Positions 1 to 5,340 of a stretch of DNA of 6,182 nt are shown here, piece after piece (the stretch's first letter is position 1; each line of letters opens with the position of its first letter). Under the pieces are notes generated by a model. The model had not been told where the DNA came from. It did no database searches and was given only the letters and a program-made list of their open reading frames with translations. A program made the position numbers and the translations under genes. The stretch is from Flavobacteriales bacterium UBA1694. GTDB taxonomy: Bacteria > Bacteroidota > Bacteroidia > Flavobacteriales > Weeksellaceae. The stretch spans positions 1 to 6,182 of the forward strand of contig DCJS01000008.1 of the NCBI GenBank assembly GCA_002319955.1, read 5' to 3'.

Positions 1-426
1 TTAACAGGCTTTTTAACGGGAATGCAGCTCCTTACCATTGTGGTGGGAACCCTAACCATCCTTGCCGGGGTCATTGCTATTTCAAATATTCTTTTAATTA
101 CAGTAAAAGAACGGACTAAAGAAATAGGGATCCGCCGCGCCCTTGGTGCCAAACCAAACGAAGTTAGAAATCAAATACTCCTTGAAAGCGTTGTGATTAC
201 CTTTAGCTCGGGAATCTTAGGATTCATTTTTGGAATCTTTTTACTGATGGTCCTAAACATGGCCACGCAAAACCAAGATGCCTTCCCCTTCTATAATCCA
301 ACAGTGGATTACTCGAACGTAATTGTTGCCATGGCCGTGATGCTCTCCCTAGGGCTTGTGATCGGCATGATTCCCGCCCAACGTGCTGTAAAAATCAGAC
401 CCATCGAGGCCTTAAGATCCGAATAA
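1..426 (+). CDS. MacB/FtsX-type ABC transporter permease, C-terminal part (5' end outside window)
   Basis: The reading frame is open from the first base, so this is the last 141 codons of a longer gene; the ATG at 22 is internal. Three membrane segments are visible, at about residues 9-32, 61-87 and 105-124 of the fragment. Between the first two lies the cytoplasmic coupling stretch VKERTKEIGIRRALGA (35-50), a hallmark of FtsX/MacB permeases, and the end IPAQRAVKIRPIEALRSE is the usual family C-terminus. In the family, MacB-like permeases sit in the inner membrane with a cytoplasmic ATPase and a periplasmic adaptor, and use ATP for mechanical transmission that drives export through an outer-membrane channel. 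The adaptor gene follows 29 bases downstream, which supports this role and a shared transcript. The missing N-terminus would hold the first helix and the large periplasmic domain, and in true MacB fusions also the ATPase; this cannot be judged here. The substrate is unknown. Confidence 0.93.
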   Translation, partial: LTGFLTGMQLLTIVVGTLTILAGVIAISNILLITVKERTKEIGIRRALGAKPNEVRNQILLESVVITFSSGILGFIFGIFLLMVLNMATQNQDAFPFYNPTVDYSNVIVAMAVMLSLGLVIGMIPAQRAVKIRPIEALRSE

Positions 427-455
427 AAAAAAGAAATAAGAAAAAAACTTACGAT

Positions 456-1652
456 ATGAAAAAGAAGTTCACCCTGAAAAAAGCCCTTTACATCCTGCTT
501 GGTCTTATCTTGGCCGTCGCCCTAATTTCAGGAATCTCTTACCTAATCTCCTCGAACTCGAGTAAAAGTGAAGTGTTCCTTACCAAAAAGCCAGTCATCA
601 AAGACATGGACGATAAGGTAATGGCGACGGGAAAAATTGTTCCAAGAGAAGAAATCGAGATTAAGCCCAACATGCCCGGGATTATCAATAAAATTTTCGT
701 TCAAGAAGGCGATCAGGTAAGCGCAGGTCAGCTTATCGCAACGCTTCAAATTGTACCAAGCGTGCAGAATGTGAACGCCTCTATGCAAGAAGTAAATAAT
801 GCGAATCTTCAAATTAGTAACGCAAGATTAAACCTCTCGACTCAGAAGCAGCAGTTCGACATGCAAGAAAGCCTCTACAAGCAAGGGGTCATTTCAAAGC
901 AAGAATTCCTCACAGCACAGCAACAATTACAAAGTGCTCAAATTCAATTGAAGAATGCAAATCTGCAGCTCTCAACGGCTCAAACTAGCCTTCAGATTGC
1001 GCGCACCGGAATCACACCAGCTCTTCAAGGTATGGCAACCACACAGATTCGTTCCAAAGCGACCGGAACTGTCCTAGACGTTCCAGTGAAAGTCGGAAGT
1101 CAAGTTATTGAAGCCAACTCATTCAATGCAGGAACCACCATTGCCTCCGTAGCCAACTTAAACTCCCTTATATTTGAAGGACAGATCGATGAGGCGCAGG
1201 CTGGAAAATTAAAAGAAGGCATGGATCTAAATATTGTGATTGGCGCCCTTCAAAATAAAAAATTCCCAGGAAAACTCACGATGATTGCTCCGAAAGGAAT
1301 TGATCAGAATGGGACGATTAAATTCCCGGTTGAAGGCGATGTCTTTAATCCTGATAACGAGTTCATTCGCGCTGGATTCTCCGCCAATGGTGAAATCGTT
1401 TTAAGCTCTCAAAAAAATGCGTTACTTTTGGAAGAGGCTTTAATCCAATACGAAAAGGTGAATGGAAAAGACAGCCCATTTGTAGAAGTTAAGCAGCCAG
1501 ACGGGTCTTTCAAGAAACGCACGGTTAAACTTGGGGCAAGTGACGGAATTAATGTTCAAATCCTTTCTGGAATCACCAAAGACTCCGAGGTCAAAGTTTG
1601 GAACCCAAGCGACAAGGATAAAGAGGCTCTGAAAGAGCAGCAAAGCAAATAA
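456..1652 (+). CDS. HlyD/MacA-family periplasmic adaptor (membrane-fusion) protein of an ABC efflux pump
   Basis: This 398-residue protein links an inner-membrane transporter to an outer-membrane channel. An uncleaved N-terminal anchor is visible (residues 10-31, preceded by KKKFTLKK). The first half of the lipoyl-like domain follows (about 55-98, with GIINKIFVQEGDQVSAGQLIATL), then a coiled-coil hairpin (about 105-185) rich in Q, N and heptad-like leucines that turns near 143-147 (QGVIS). The second lipoyl half is at about 197-235 (KATGTVLDVPVKVGSQV), followed by the beta-barrel domain (about 238-320) and a membrane-proximal domain up to 382. Order and length fit MacA-like proteins. The start lies in A-rich sequence without a Shine-Dalgarno site, normal for Bacteroidota. 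It follows the permease gene by 29 bases, and a strong terminator begins 24 bases past its stop, so it is the last gene of the operon; no TolC-like gene follows. Adaptor identity is secure, the transported compound is not. Confidence 0.93.
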   Translation: MKKKFTLKKALYILLGLILAVALISGISYLISSNSSKSEVFLTKKPVIKDMDDKVMATGKIVPREEIEIKPNMPGIINKIFVQEGDQVSAGQLIATLQIVPSVQNVNASMQEVNNANLQISNARLNLSTQKQQFDMQESLYKQGVISKQEFLTAQQQLQSAQIQLKNANLQLSTAQTSLQIARTGITPALQGMATTQIRSKATGTVLDVPVKVGSQVIEANSFNAGTTIASVANLNSLIFEGQIDEAQAGKLKEGMDLNIVIGALQNKKFPGKLTMIAPKGIDQNGTIKFPVEGDVFNPDNEFIRAGFSANGEIVLSSQKNALLLEEALIQYEKVNGKDSPFVEVKQPDGSFKKRTVKLGASDGINVQILSGITKDSEVKVWNPSDKDKEALKEQQSK

Positions 1653-1675
1653 AAGAATCTTAATTATAATTGTGG

Positions 1676-1716
1676 AATTCTGGAGCGGGCCTAGGCCGGT
1701 TTCAGAATTTTTTTTT
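1676..1716 (+). terminator. Strong intrinsic terminator of the efflux operon
   Basis: AATTCTG (1676-1682) pairs perfectly with CAGAATT (1703-1709). The pairing continues inward with G-U and A-U pairs, C1686-G1699, and a GGCC/GGCC core (1688-1691 with 1694-1697) that closes very tightly around its centre. A run of nine T (1708-1716) follows on the plus strand. It lies 24 bases after the adaptor stop and matches the textbook form of a Rho-independent terminator. The long T run is present only downstream on the plus strand, so it is read as one-directional. Confidence 0.9.
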
Positions 1717-1759
1717 GGAAAAAGGTGGTTGGTGTCTGAAACTATTCTAGAGATATCCG

Positions 1760-1776
1760 CCGTAAAAAAATTACGG
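1760..1776. repeat. Perfect 6-bp inverted repeat (hairpin) upstream of lplA
   Basis: CCGTAA (1760-1765) and TTACGG (1771-1776) are exact inverted copies separated by five A. No T run follows on the plus strand, so it does not look like a terminator. It could be a leader hairpin or a protein-binding site, or could have arisen by chance. The pairing is plain in the sequence; any function is inference. Confidence 0.5.
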
Positions 1777-1794
1777 TAACTAATAATTTAAAAA

Positions 1795-1815
1795 TCGCGA
1801 CAAAAACTGTCGCGA
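1795..1815. repeat. Perfect 8-bp GC-rich inverted repeat, possible operator or minus-strand terminator
   Basis: TCGCGACA (1795-1802) and TGTCGCGA (1808-1815) are exact inverted copies around AAAAC. Read on the minus strand the hairpin is followed by five T and then AAATT, which would suit an intrinsic terminator, yet no minus-strand gene lies in front of it. On the plus strand it is followed by A-rich sequence, so it should not stop transcription in that direction. The 21-base symmetrical site would also suit a dimeric repressor acting on lplA. The structure is certain, the role is not. Confidence 0.6.
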
Positions 1816-1959
1816 AAGAAAAAGCTTATCGCTTAAGAAGTCTCTTCTTTTCAAAATGAAAAAGCGTTAATCCCTCCCCTTTAAAGTAGGTTATGAAGAG
1901 TTGCGTCCTGCTAGACCTTAGAATTCAAGATAAATCCATTAATTTTACAAAAAAAAAGA

Positions 1960-2943
1960 ATGCTACTAATCGACTCCCCTTCGAATAACGCCCACTTCAA
2001 TATTGCGTCAGAAGAATATTTACTAAACCGTTTTCCAACTGAGGATATTTTTTTACTCTACGTGAATGCGCCGTCTATCATTGTAGGCAAATTTCAAAAT
2101 ACGCTCGCCGAAATAAATCTCGACTATGTTGATGAAAAGAAAATTAAAGTCGTTCGACGCATGTCAGGTGGAGGCTCAGTTTACCACGATCTAGGAAACC
2201 TGAATTTTTCTTTCCACACCCTTTTGGGGGAAAAAGACTTTGGGGACTTTTCCTTTTTCACTCAGCCGGTATTAACGATGCTCAATGCTTTAGGCGTGCC
2301 TGCAGAACTAAAGGGTCGCAACGACCTTTTAGTAGAAGGGAAAAAGTTCAGTGGAAATGCAAAACTTGCACGTCAAGGAAAGATGATTCAACACGGCACC
2401 ATCTTACTTAATTCTGAAATGGAAGTATTAGGTGAAGCCTTAAAGATTAACCCTCTCAAATTTATTGACAAAGCCATTAAATCCAATAGAGCACGAGTCA
2501 CCAACCTCATCCATTACTTACCTAAAACCACCACAACGCAGACCCTTAAAGACTTATTGACCGCAGAAATCATCAAGTCTAATCCGGCGGCAAAACGCTA
2601 TGAACTTACACCCGAGGATCTTGCAGGCATTGAGCTTTTAGTGAAGCAGAAGTATGAAACTTGGGACTGGAATTTTGGGTTCTCCCCCAACTATAACTTT
2701 AAAAAAGCCCTAAAAGTTCCCGCAGGTTTTATCGAGATACACTTAGATGTGATGCATGGCGTGATAGACAAAGCGAAAATATTTGGAGATTTCTTCGCTC
2801 CTAAACCAATTGAAGATCTGGAGGCTCTACTTATCGGAAGAAAACATGATACCGCCGATTTACAGCAGTTCTTTTCAGAAATAACCCTGAGTGATTTCTT
2901 TGGTCAAGTGACTAATGAAGAAATAGTAGAGGGTTTTAGATAA
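1960..2943 (+). CDS. lplA: Lipoate-protein ligase A
   Basis: This 327-residue cytoplasmic enzyme activates free lipoate with ATP to lipoyl-AMP and transfers it to the lysine of lipoyl domains (E2 subunits of 2-oxoacid dehydrogenases, GcvH). Family motifs are clear: N-terminal LIDSPSNNAHFNIASEEYLL (3-22), the lipoate/AMP loop RRMSGGGSVYHDLGNLNFSF (66-85), GRNDLL (119-124), the active-site lysine in KKFSGNA (K129 by alignment with E. coli K133), and HGTILLNS (145-152), then RARVTNL (177-183). A C-terminal accessory domain is present (about 240-326, WDWNFGFSPNYNF onward), so this is the complete bacterial type rather than a short form needing a separate LplB. The start matches the usual family N-terminus and is preceded by a nine-A run instead of a Shine-Dalgarno site. 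It appears monocistronic, between an operon terminator and a convergent gene. An octanoyl or other relaxed ligase specificity cannot be excluded. Confidence 0.96.
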   Translation: MLLIDSPSNNAHFNIASEEYLLNRFPTEDIFLLYVNAPSIIVGKFQNTLAEINLDYVDEKKIKVVRRMSGGGSVYHDLGNLNFSFHTLLGEKDFGDFSFFTQPVLTMLNALGVPAELKGRNDLLVEGKKFSGNAKLARQGKMIQHGTILLNSEMEVLGEALKINPLKFIDKAIKSNRARVTNLIHYLPKTTTTQTLKDLLTAEIIKSNPAAKRYELTPEDLAGIELLVKQKYETWDWNFGFSPNYNFKKALKVPAGFIEIHLDVMHGVIDKAKIFGDFFAPKPIEDLEALLIGRKHDTADLQQFFSEITLSDFFGQVTNEEIVEGFR

Positions 2944-2952
2944 GATTGGTCG

Positions 2953-2990
2953 AAAGGGAGCTATTAAACGCTGAATGGGCCTTTATTTTA
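2953..2990 (+). terminator. Weak candidate terminator after lplA
   Basis: AAAGG (2953-2957) can pair with CCTTT (2980-2984), with AGC/GCT (2959-2961 with 2970-2972) pairing inside, followed by the T-rich stretch ending near 2990. The stem is short, with a large asymmetric internal bulge, so this is only a tentative site. It fills most of the 44-base convergent gap and overlaps the end of the opposing gene. Confidence 0.3.
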
Positions 2991-3581
2991 TTTCTTTTTA
3001 AAAAGCAGCGCTGTATTTAGGAAAAGAAGCAGTAACGACAGGGCAACCCAGACCGAGGTGCTCATATCAACAACCCGTTTGGCTTCTACTAAGGACTTGG
3101 CCTTTTCGGAGAGCTTCAAACTTTGGTTAATGTAATTATTGATCTCAATGATTTGGTCCATGTTTTTATTTGGGACCGCATGCTGGGAAAAGTACACTAA
3201 ATTCTTTTTGCCGATATAACCTGCTAGCCAATACTCATCCGAATTCTCCATCTGCAAATACTCAAGACGGTAATGCTCTGAGCGAATCTTTCCGGCATGA
3301 CGAAGTTCGTATTTCTCTACGCCTACTGCTGTGGAATCGAGTTTAATGGCATAAAAATCGACCGGTTGCGGAAGTTTGTTTATAATCTGAAGAGCCATTG
3401 AATTTGGCACTAATTCATCGTAACTTTTTTGTACAAACCAGTACGAGAAAAAAGCCGCCGCTATTAAGACAATCCCAAGACGTATTAACCGCACCTTTAC
3501 GCGATGCTCCCTACTCTTTACTACAGAGAGAATAATAGCAAAACAGAGCAGTATAAAGACGGTAAATACAAAATATTCCAT
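2988..3581 (-). CDS. Uncharacterised membrane protein with three predicted helices
   Basis: I do not recognise this 197-residue protein. Hydrophobic segments lie at about residues 3-21, 31-50 and 176-194, and the protein ends in KKK. The basic link between the first two helices (KSREHRVKVRLIR, 22-34) and the basic C-terminus suggest, by the positive-inside rule, that both are cytoplasmic. The polar stretch of about 125 residues (51-175) would then face the periplasm. That stretch contains LPQPVDFYAIKLD (70-82) and a probable helical part near 138-172. No catalytic or metal-binding motif is visible. The start is well fixed: a TATCTTTG promoter box ends five bases before the ATG, implying an almost leaderless transcript. 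It is convergent with lplA and divergent from the GLPGLI gene, so it is probably monocistronic. A real gene is likely given its length, coherent topology and promoter. Confidence 0.8.
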   Translation of the reverse strand: MEYFVFTVFILLCFAIILSVVKSREHRVKVRLIRLGIVLIAAAFFSYWFVQKSYDELVPNSMALQIINKLPQPVDFYAIKLDSTAVGVEKYELRHAGKIRSEHYRLEYLQMENSDEYWLAGYIGKKNLVYFSQHAVPNKNMDQIIEINNYINQSLKLSEKAKSLVEAKRVVDMSTSVWVALSLLLLFLNTALLFKKK

Positions 3582-3840
3582 TGGGGCAAAGATAGTAAAT
3601 CTTCGTTCTTAGCCCCGCCTTCGATAAAACTTTATGACCCCACTAGGGTCTGTATTCTAAAACCTACCTGACTAAAATCCCTCAATTGGTCTAGTCATAA
3701 ACTTGTTCCGACTAACGGTATGCCGGGTTCTTTGAAAACTAATTTCGTTCACGAGTGAATAAATCAGTACATTTAGAATCTCGAATCCATGGAAGACAAA
3801 GGCTTTTCCCAAGATTTAACGACTAAACATGCTATAAAAA
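3582..3840. other. Divergent intergenic region between the membrane protein and the GLPGLI gene
   Basis: No gene is visible here; the frames are rich in stops. It holds the minus-strand promoter box at 3587-3594, a 5-bp hairpin GACCC/GGGTC (3636-3640 with 3646-3650, loop CACTA), and three plus-strand copies of GACTAA (3670-3675, 3710-3715, 3821-3826) plus one inverted TAGTC (3692-3696). The plus-strand promoter for the GLPGLI gene should lie here but no box fits the consensus exactly. Confidence 0.6.
3587..3594 (-). promoter_or_regulatory. Bacteroidota -7 promoter box (TATCTTTG) for the three-helix membrane protein
   Basis: Read on the minus strand, TATCTTTG matches the Bacteroidota sigma-A -7 consensus TAnnTTTG exactly and is followed by CCCCA and then the ATG. 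Transcription would start at or within a few bases of the start codon, giving a leaderless or nearly leaderless mRNA. No clear TTG -33 element is seen at the usual distance upstream, which lowers certainty. Confidence 0.65.
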
Positions 3841-4668
3841 ATGAAAAGTACTCTTCGAATCACTGCGAGCTGTCTTCTTTTTCTATTTAGTAGTCTTCTT
3901 CTCGCGCAAGACTACAAAATTACTTACCAAATGAATTACAAAGCGGATTCGCTTGATTCGCTAAGTAAAAAGGACGAAATGGTCCTTCTAATAAAGGGTA
4001 CGAAGTCCTCATTTCAAAGTAAAAAACAGTTTGAGGCGGATTCAATCGAGCAGGTTCAGGTGAAGAAAAATGGACTTAATGCGCCGCGCTCACAAAACTT
4101 CAAAAACATGGTTCACAAAGACCATGACAAAAAAACGTACTCAGAATTCCTGTACCTCCTAAGAGATTTTTATAAAGTTGAAAATCCACTTCCCAGCTTT
4201 AAGTGGGAAATCACGGGCGAGACCAAAAAAATTGGCGACTACAAAGCCCAAAAAGCCCTTTTAACCCACTCAAAAAGACAGTGGGAAGCTTGGTTTACCA
4301 CAGACATTGCTCTTTCAGAAGGCCCTTCGGTATTTTATGGACTTCCTGGTCTGATCCTTTCAATGAAGGATTCAAAAGACCAGTATGAATTTAATTTTAT
4401 GGGGATTTCAAAGTCAAATCTAAACACGGTGCATTACTTAAGCTTTGAGCCATTGGCCTTAACGAAAGCGCAGCGCTTAAAAATACTTTTGAATTACTAC
4501 AATGACCCGTACCGAGAACTCACCACTGGATCGGCCGAGTACCAGTTCTGGGATGAAGACGGAAAGCAAATTAAACCGAATTTTAACGAAATGAAGCGCA
4601 AAACGCAAAGCCAACTCAAGGCGCAAAACAACCCCATAGAGTTAGAAAATGCAGTGGCTTACCCATAG
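3841..4668 (+). CDS. GLPGLI-family secreted protein
   Basis: A typical signal peptide (residues 1-22 or 23: MKSTLR, a hydrophobic core ASCLLFLFSSLLL, then AQ) sends this 275-residue protein out of the cytoplasm. The family signature is plain: a tryptophan-rich approach (KWEITGETKKIGDYKAQKA at 121-139, WEAWFTTDIALSEGPSVFYGLPG at 148-170) containing GLPGLI at 167-172, and the conserved NPIEL near the C-terminus (264-268). GLPGLI proteins are common in Bacteroidota and have no established biochemical function; a periplasmic or outer-envelope location is expected. The ATG at 3841 is the only sensible start: it opens directly onto the signal peptide and no upstream in-frame start is available. No convincing promoter was found in the 259 bases before it, although TACATTTA at 3768-3775 is one base from the -7 consensus. 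It ends 15 bases from the convergent HD gene. Family call is firm, function unknown. Confidence 0.92.
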   Translation: MKSTLRITASCLLFLFSSLLLAQDYKITYQMNYKADSLDSLSKKDEMVLLIKGTKSSFQSKKQFEADSIEQVQVKKNGLNAPRSQNFKNMVHKDHDKKTYSEFLYLLRDFYKVENPLPSFKWEITGETKKIGDYKAQKALLTHSKRQWEAWFTTDIALSEGPSVFYGLPGLILSMKDSKDQYEFNFMGISKSNLNTVHYLSFEPLALTKAQRLKILLNYYNDPYRELTTGSAEYQFWDEDGKQIKPNFNEMKRKTQSQLKAQNNPIELENAVAYP

Positions 4669-4683
4669 ATCTTGCACCAAGTC

Positions 4684-5340
4684 CTAGGCTAGAAAATCCT
4701 CCCCTTCCCACTCTTTATAAAACTGCTCTAAAAACTGCTCCATGAACGCATGGCGCTGCTCGGCTAGGGCCTTGCCTTTCGGGGTGTTCATAAGGTCCTT
4801 TAAAAGCAGGAGCTTTTCGTAGAAGTGGTTAATGGTGGTACCGTTCGACTTCTTATACTCCGATTTAGACATACCCAAACTGGGTTTTTGATTTGGGTCA
4901 TACATTGCGTTATTTTTAAACCCTCCAAAATTAAAGGTTCGCGCAATGCCTATAGCCCCAATGGCATCGAGTCGGTCTGCGTCTTGAACAATGTCGAGTT
5001 CAATAGAGCGCTCTAAGGGGGCATTCTCTTTATTCTTGAACGATATATGCTCAATGATAAAAAGAACCTCAGCGGTGAGCTCAGTGGCTAGGCCAATTGA
5101 ATCTAAAAAGTCTTTTGAGATCTTAAGGGCAAGCGATTCATCGCCGTCATGGAATTTAGGATCGGCAATGTCATGAAGTAAGGCAGCGAGCTGGACGATC
5201 TCTAAATTGCATGGGGTCTTTGAGGCAATTAATTCTGCATTCTTCCATACCCGCTGAATATGAAACCAGTCGTGTCCAGCCTCTGCACCTTCAAGGCTTT
5301 GCTTTACAAATTCGATGGTTCGCTCAATAGTCTTATTCAT
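4684..5340 (-). CDS. HD-domain metal-dependent phosphohydrolase (YpgQ/YedJ-like)
   Basis: I place the start at 5340, giving 218 residues (MNKTIERTIEFVKQ...). This ATG forms a 4-base ATGA overlap with the stop of the upstream hydrolase, whereas an alternative start at 5376 would add 12 residues of poor quality lying deep in the neighbour. HD-superfamily metal ligands are visible: H27 in GHDWFHIQRV (22-31), H56-D57 in LAALLHDIAD (51-60), and an aspartate in VQDADRLDAIGAIGIAR (118-134; D120 or D122). Length and motif order resemble B. subtilis YpgQ, a metal-dependent nucleotide pyrophosphohydrolase, and E. coli YedJ. A cytoplasmic enzyme acting on nucleotides or another phosphate ester is therefore likely, but the substrate cannot be read from sequence. 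It is the second gene of a minus-strand operon, probably translationally coupled to the first. All key residues appear intact. Confidence 0.9.
   Translation of the reverse strand: MNKTIERTIEFVKQSLEGAEAGHDWFHIQRVWKNAELIASKTPCNLEIVQLAALLHDIADPKFHDGDESLALKISKDFLDSIGLATELTAEVLFIIEHISFKNKENAPLERSIELDIVQDADRLDAIGAIGIARTFNFGGFKNNAMYDPNQKPSLGMSKSEYKKSNGTTINHFYEKLLLLKDLMNTPKGKALAEQRHAFMEQFLEQFYKEWEGEDFLA

Larger units (their letters stand above)
1653..1959. other. Intergenic region between the efflux operon and lplA: terminator and hairpin cluster
   Basis: No credible gene is present in these 307 bases. The first 60 or so hold the operon terminator. From 1760 to 1850 there are three short inverted repeats in A-rich sequence. 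The last 100 bases before lplA contain no exact TAnnTTTG box; the nearest is TAATTTTA at 1940-1947, one base off and without a clear TTG partner, so the lplA promoter is not placed. A run of nine A (1949-1957) directly precedes the lplA start. The longest small frame I found by eye, a 31-codon ATG frame from 1893 that runs into lplA, shows no recognisable features. Confidence 0.7.

Noticed and set aside
543..812. 89-codon minus-strand frame inside the adaptor gene
   Set aside because: It lies wholly within a well supported gene on the other strand and its translation shows no recognisable domain.
1440..1643. 67-codon minus-strand frame at the end of the adaptor gene
   Set aside because: Shadow of the adaptor coding sequence, no family features.
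1835..1851. AAGAAG/CTTCTT hairpin as a second plus-strand terminator
   Set aside because: The stem is all A-T rich with a 3-base loop and is followed by only two further T, so it is unlikely to act as a terminator.
1893..1988. 31-codon ATG frame overlapping the lplA start
   Set aside because: Short, out of frame with lplA, with no start signals or recognisable sequence.
3768..3775. TACATTTA as a promoter -7 box for the GLPGLI gene
   Set aside because: One base off the consensus, and the upstream partner is TTC rather than TTG; too weak to list as a feature.
3776..3792. TCGAATCC resembling a tRNA T-loop
   Set aside because: No matching T stem, D arm or acceptor stem can be drawn around it.
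3789..3890. 33-codon ATG frame running into the GLPGLI gene
   Set aside because: Overlaps the clear signal-peptide coding region in another frame and has no supporting features.
4203..4388. 61-codon plus-strand frame inside the GLPGLI gene
   Set aside because: Out-of-frame shadow of the conserved GLPGLI coding region.
4825..5176. Two short plus-strand frames opposite the HD gene
   Set aside because: Both are antisense to the intact HD-domain coding sequence and show no features of their own.
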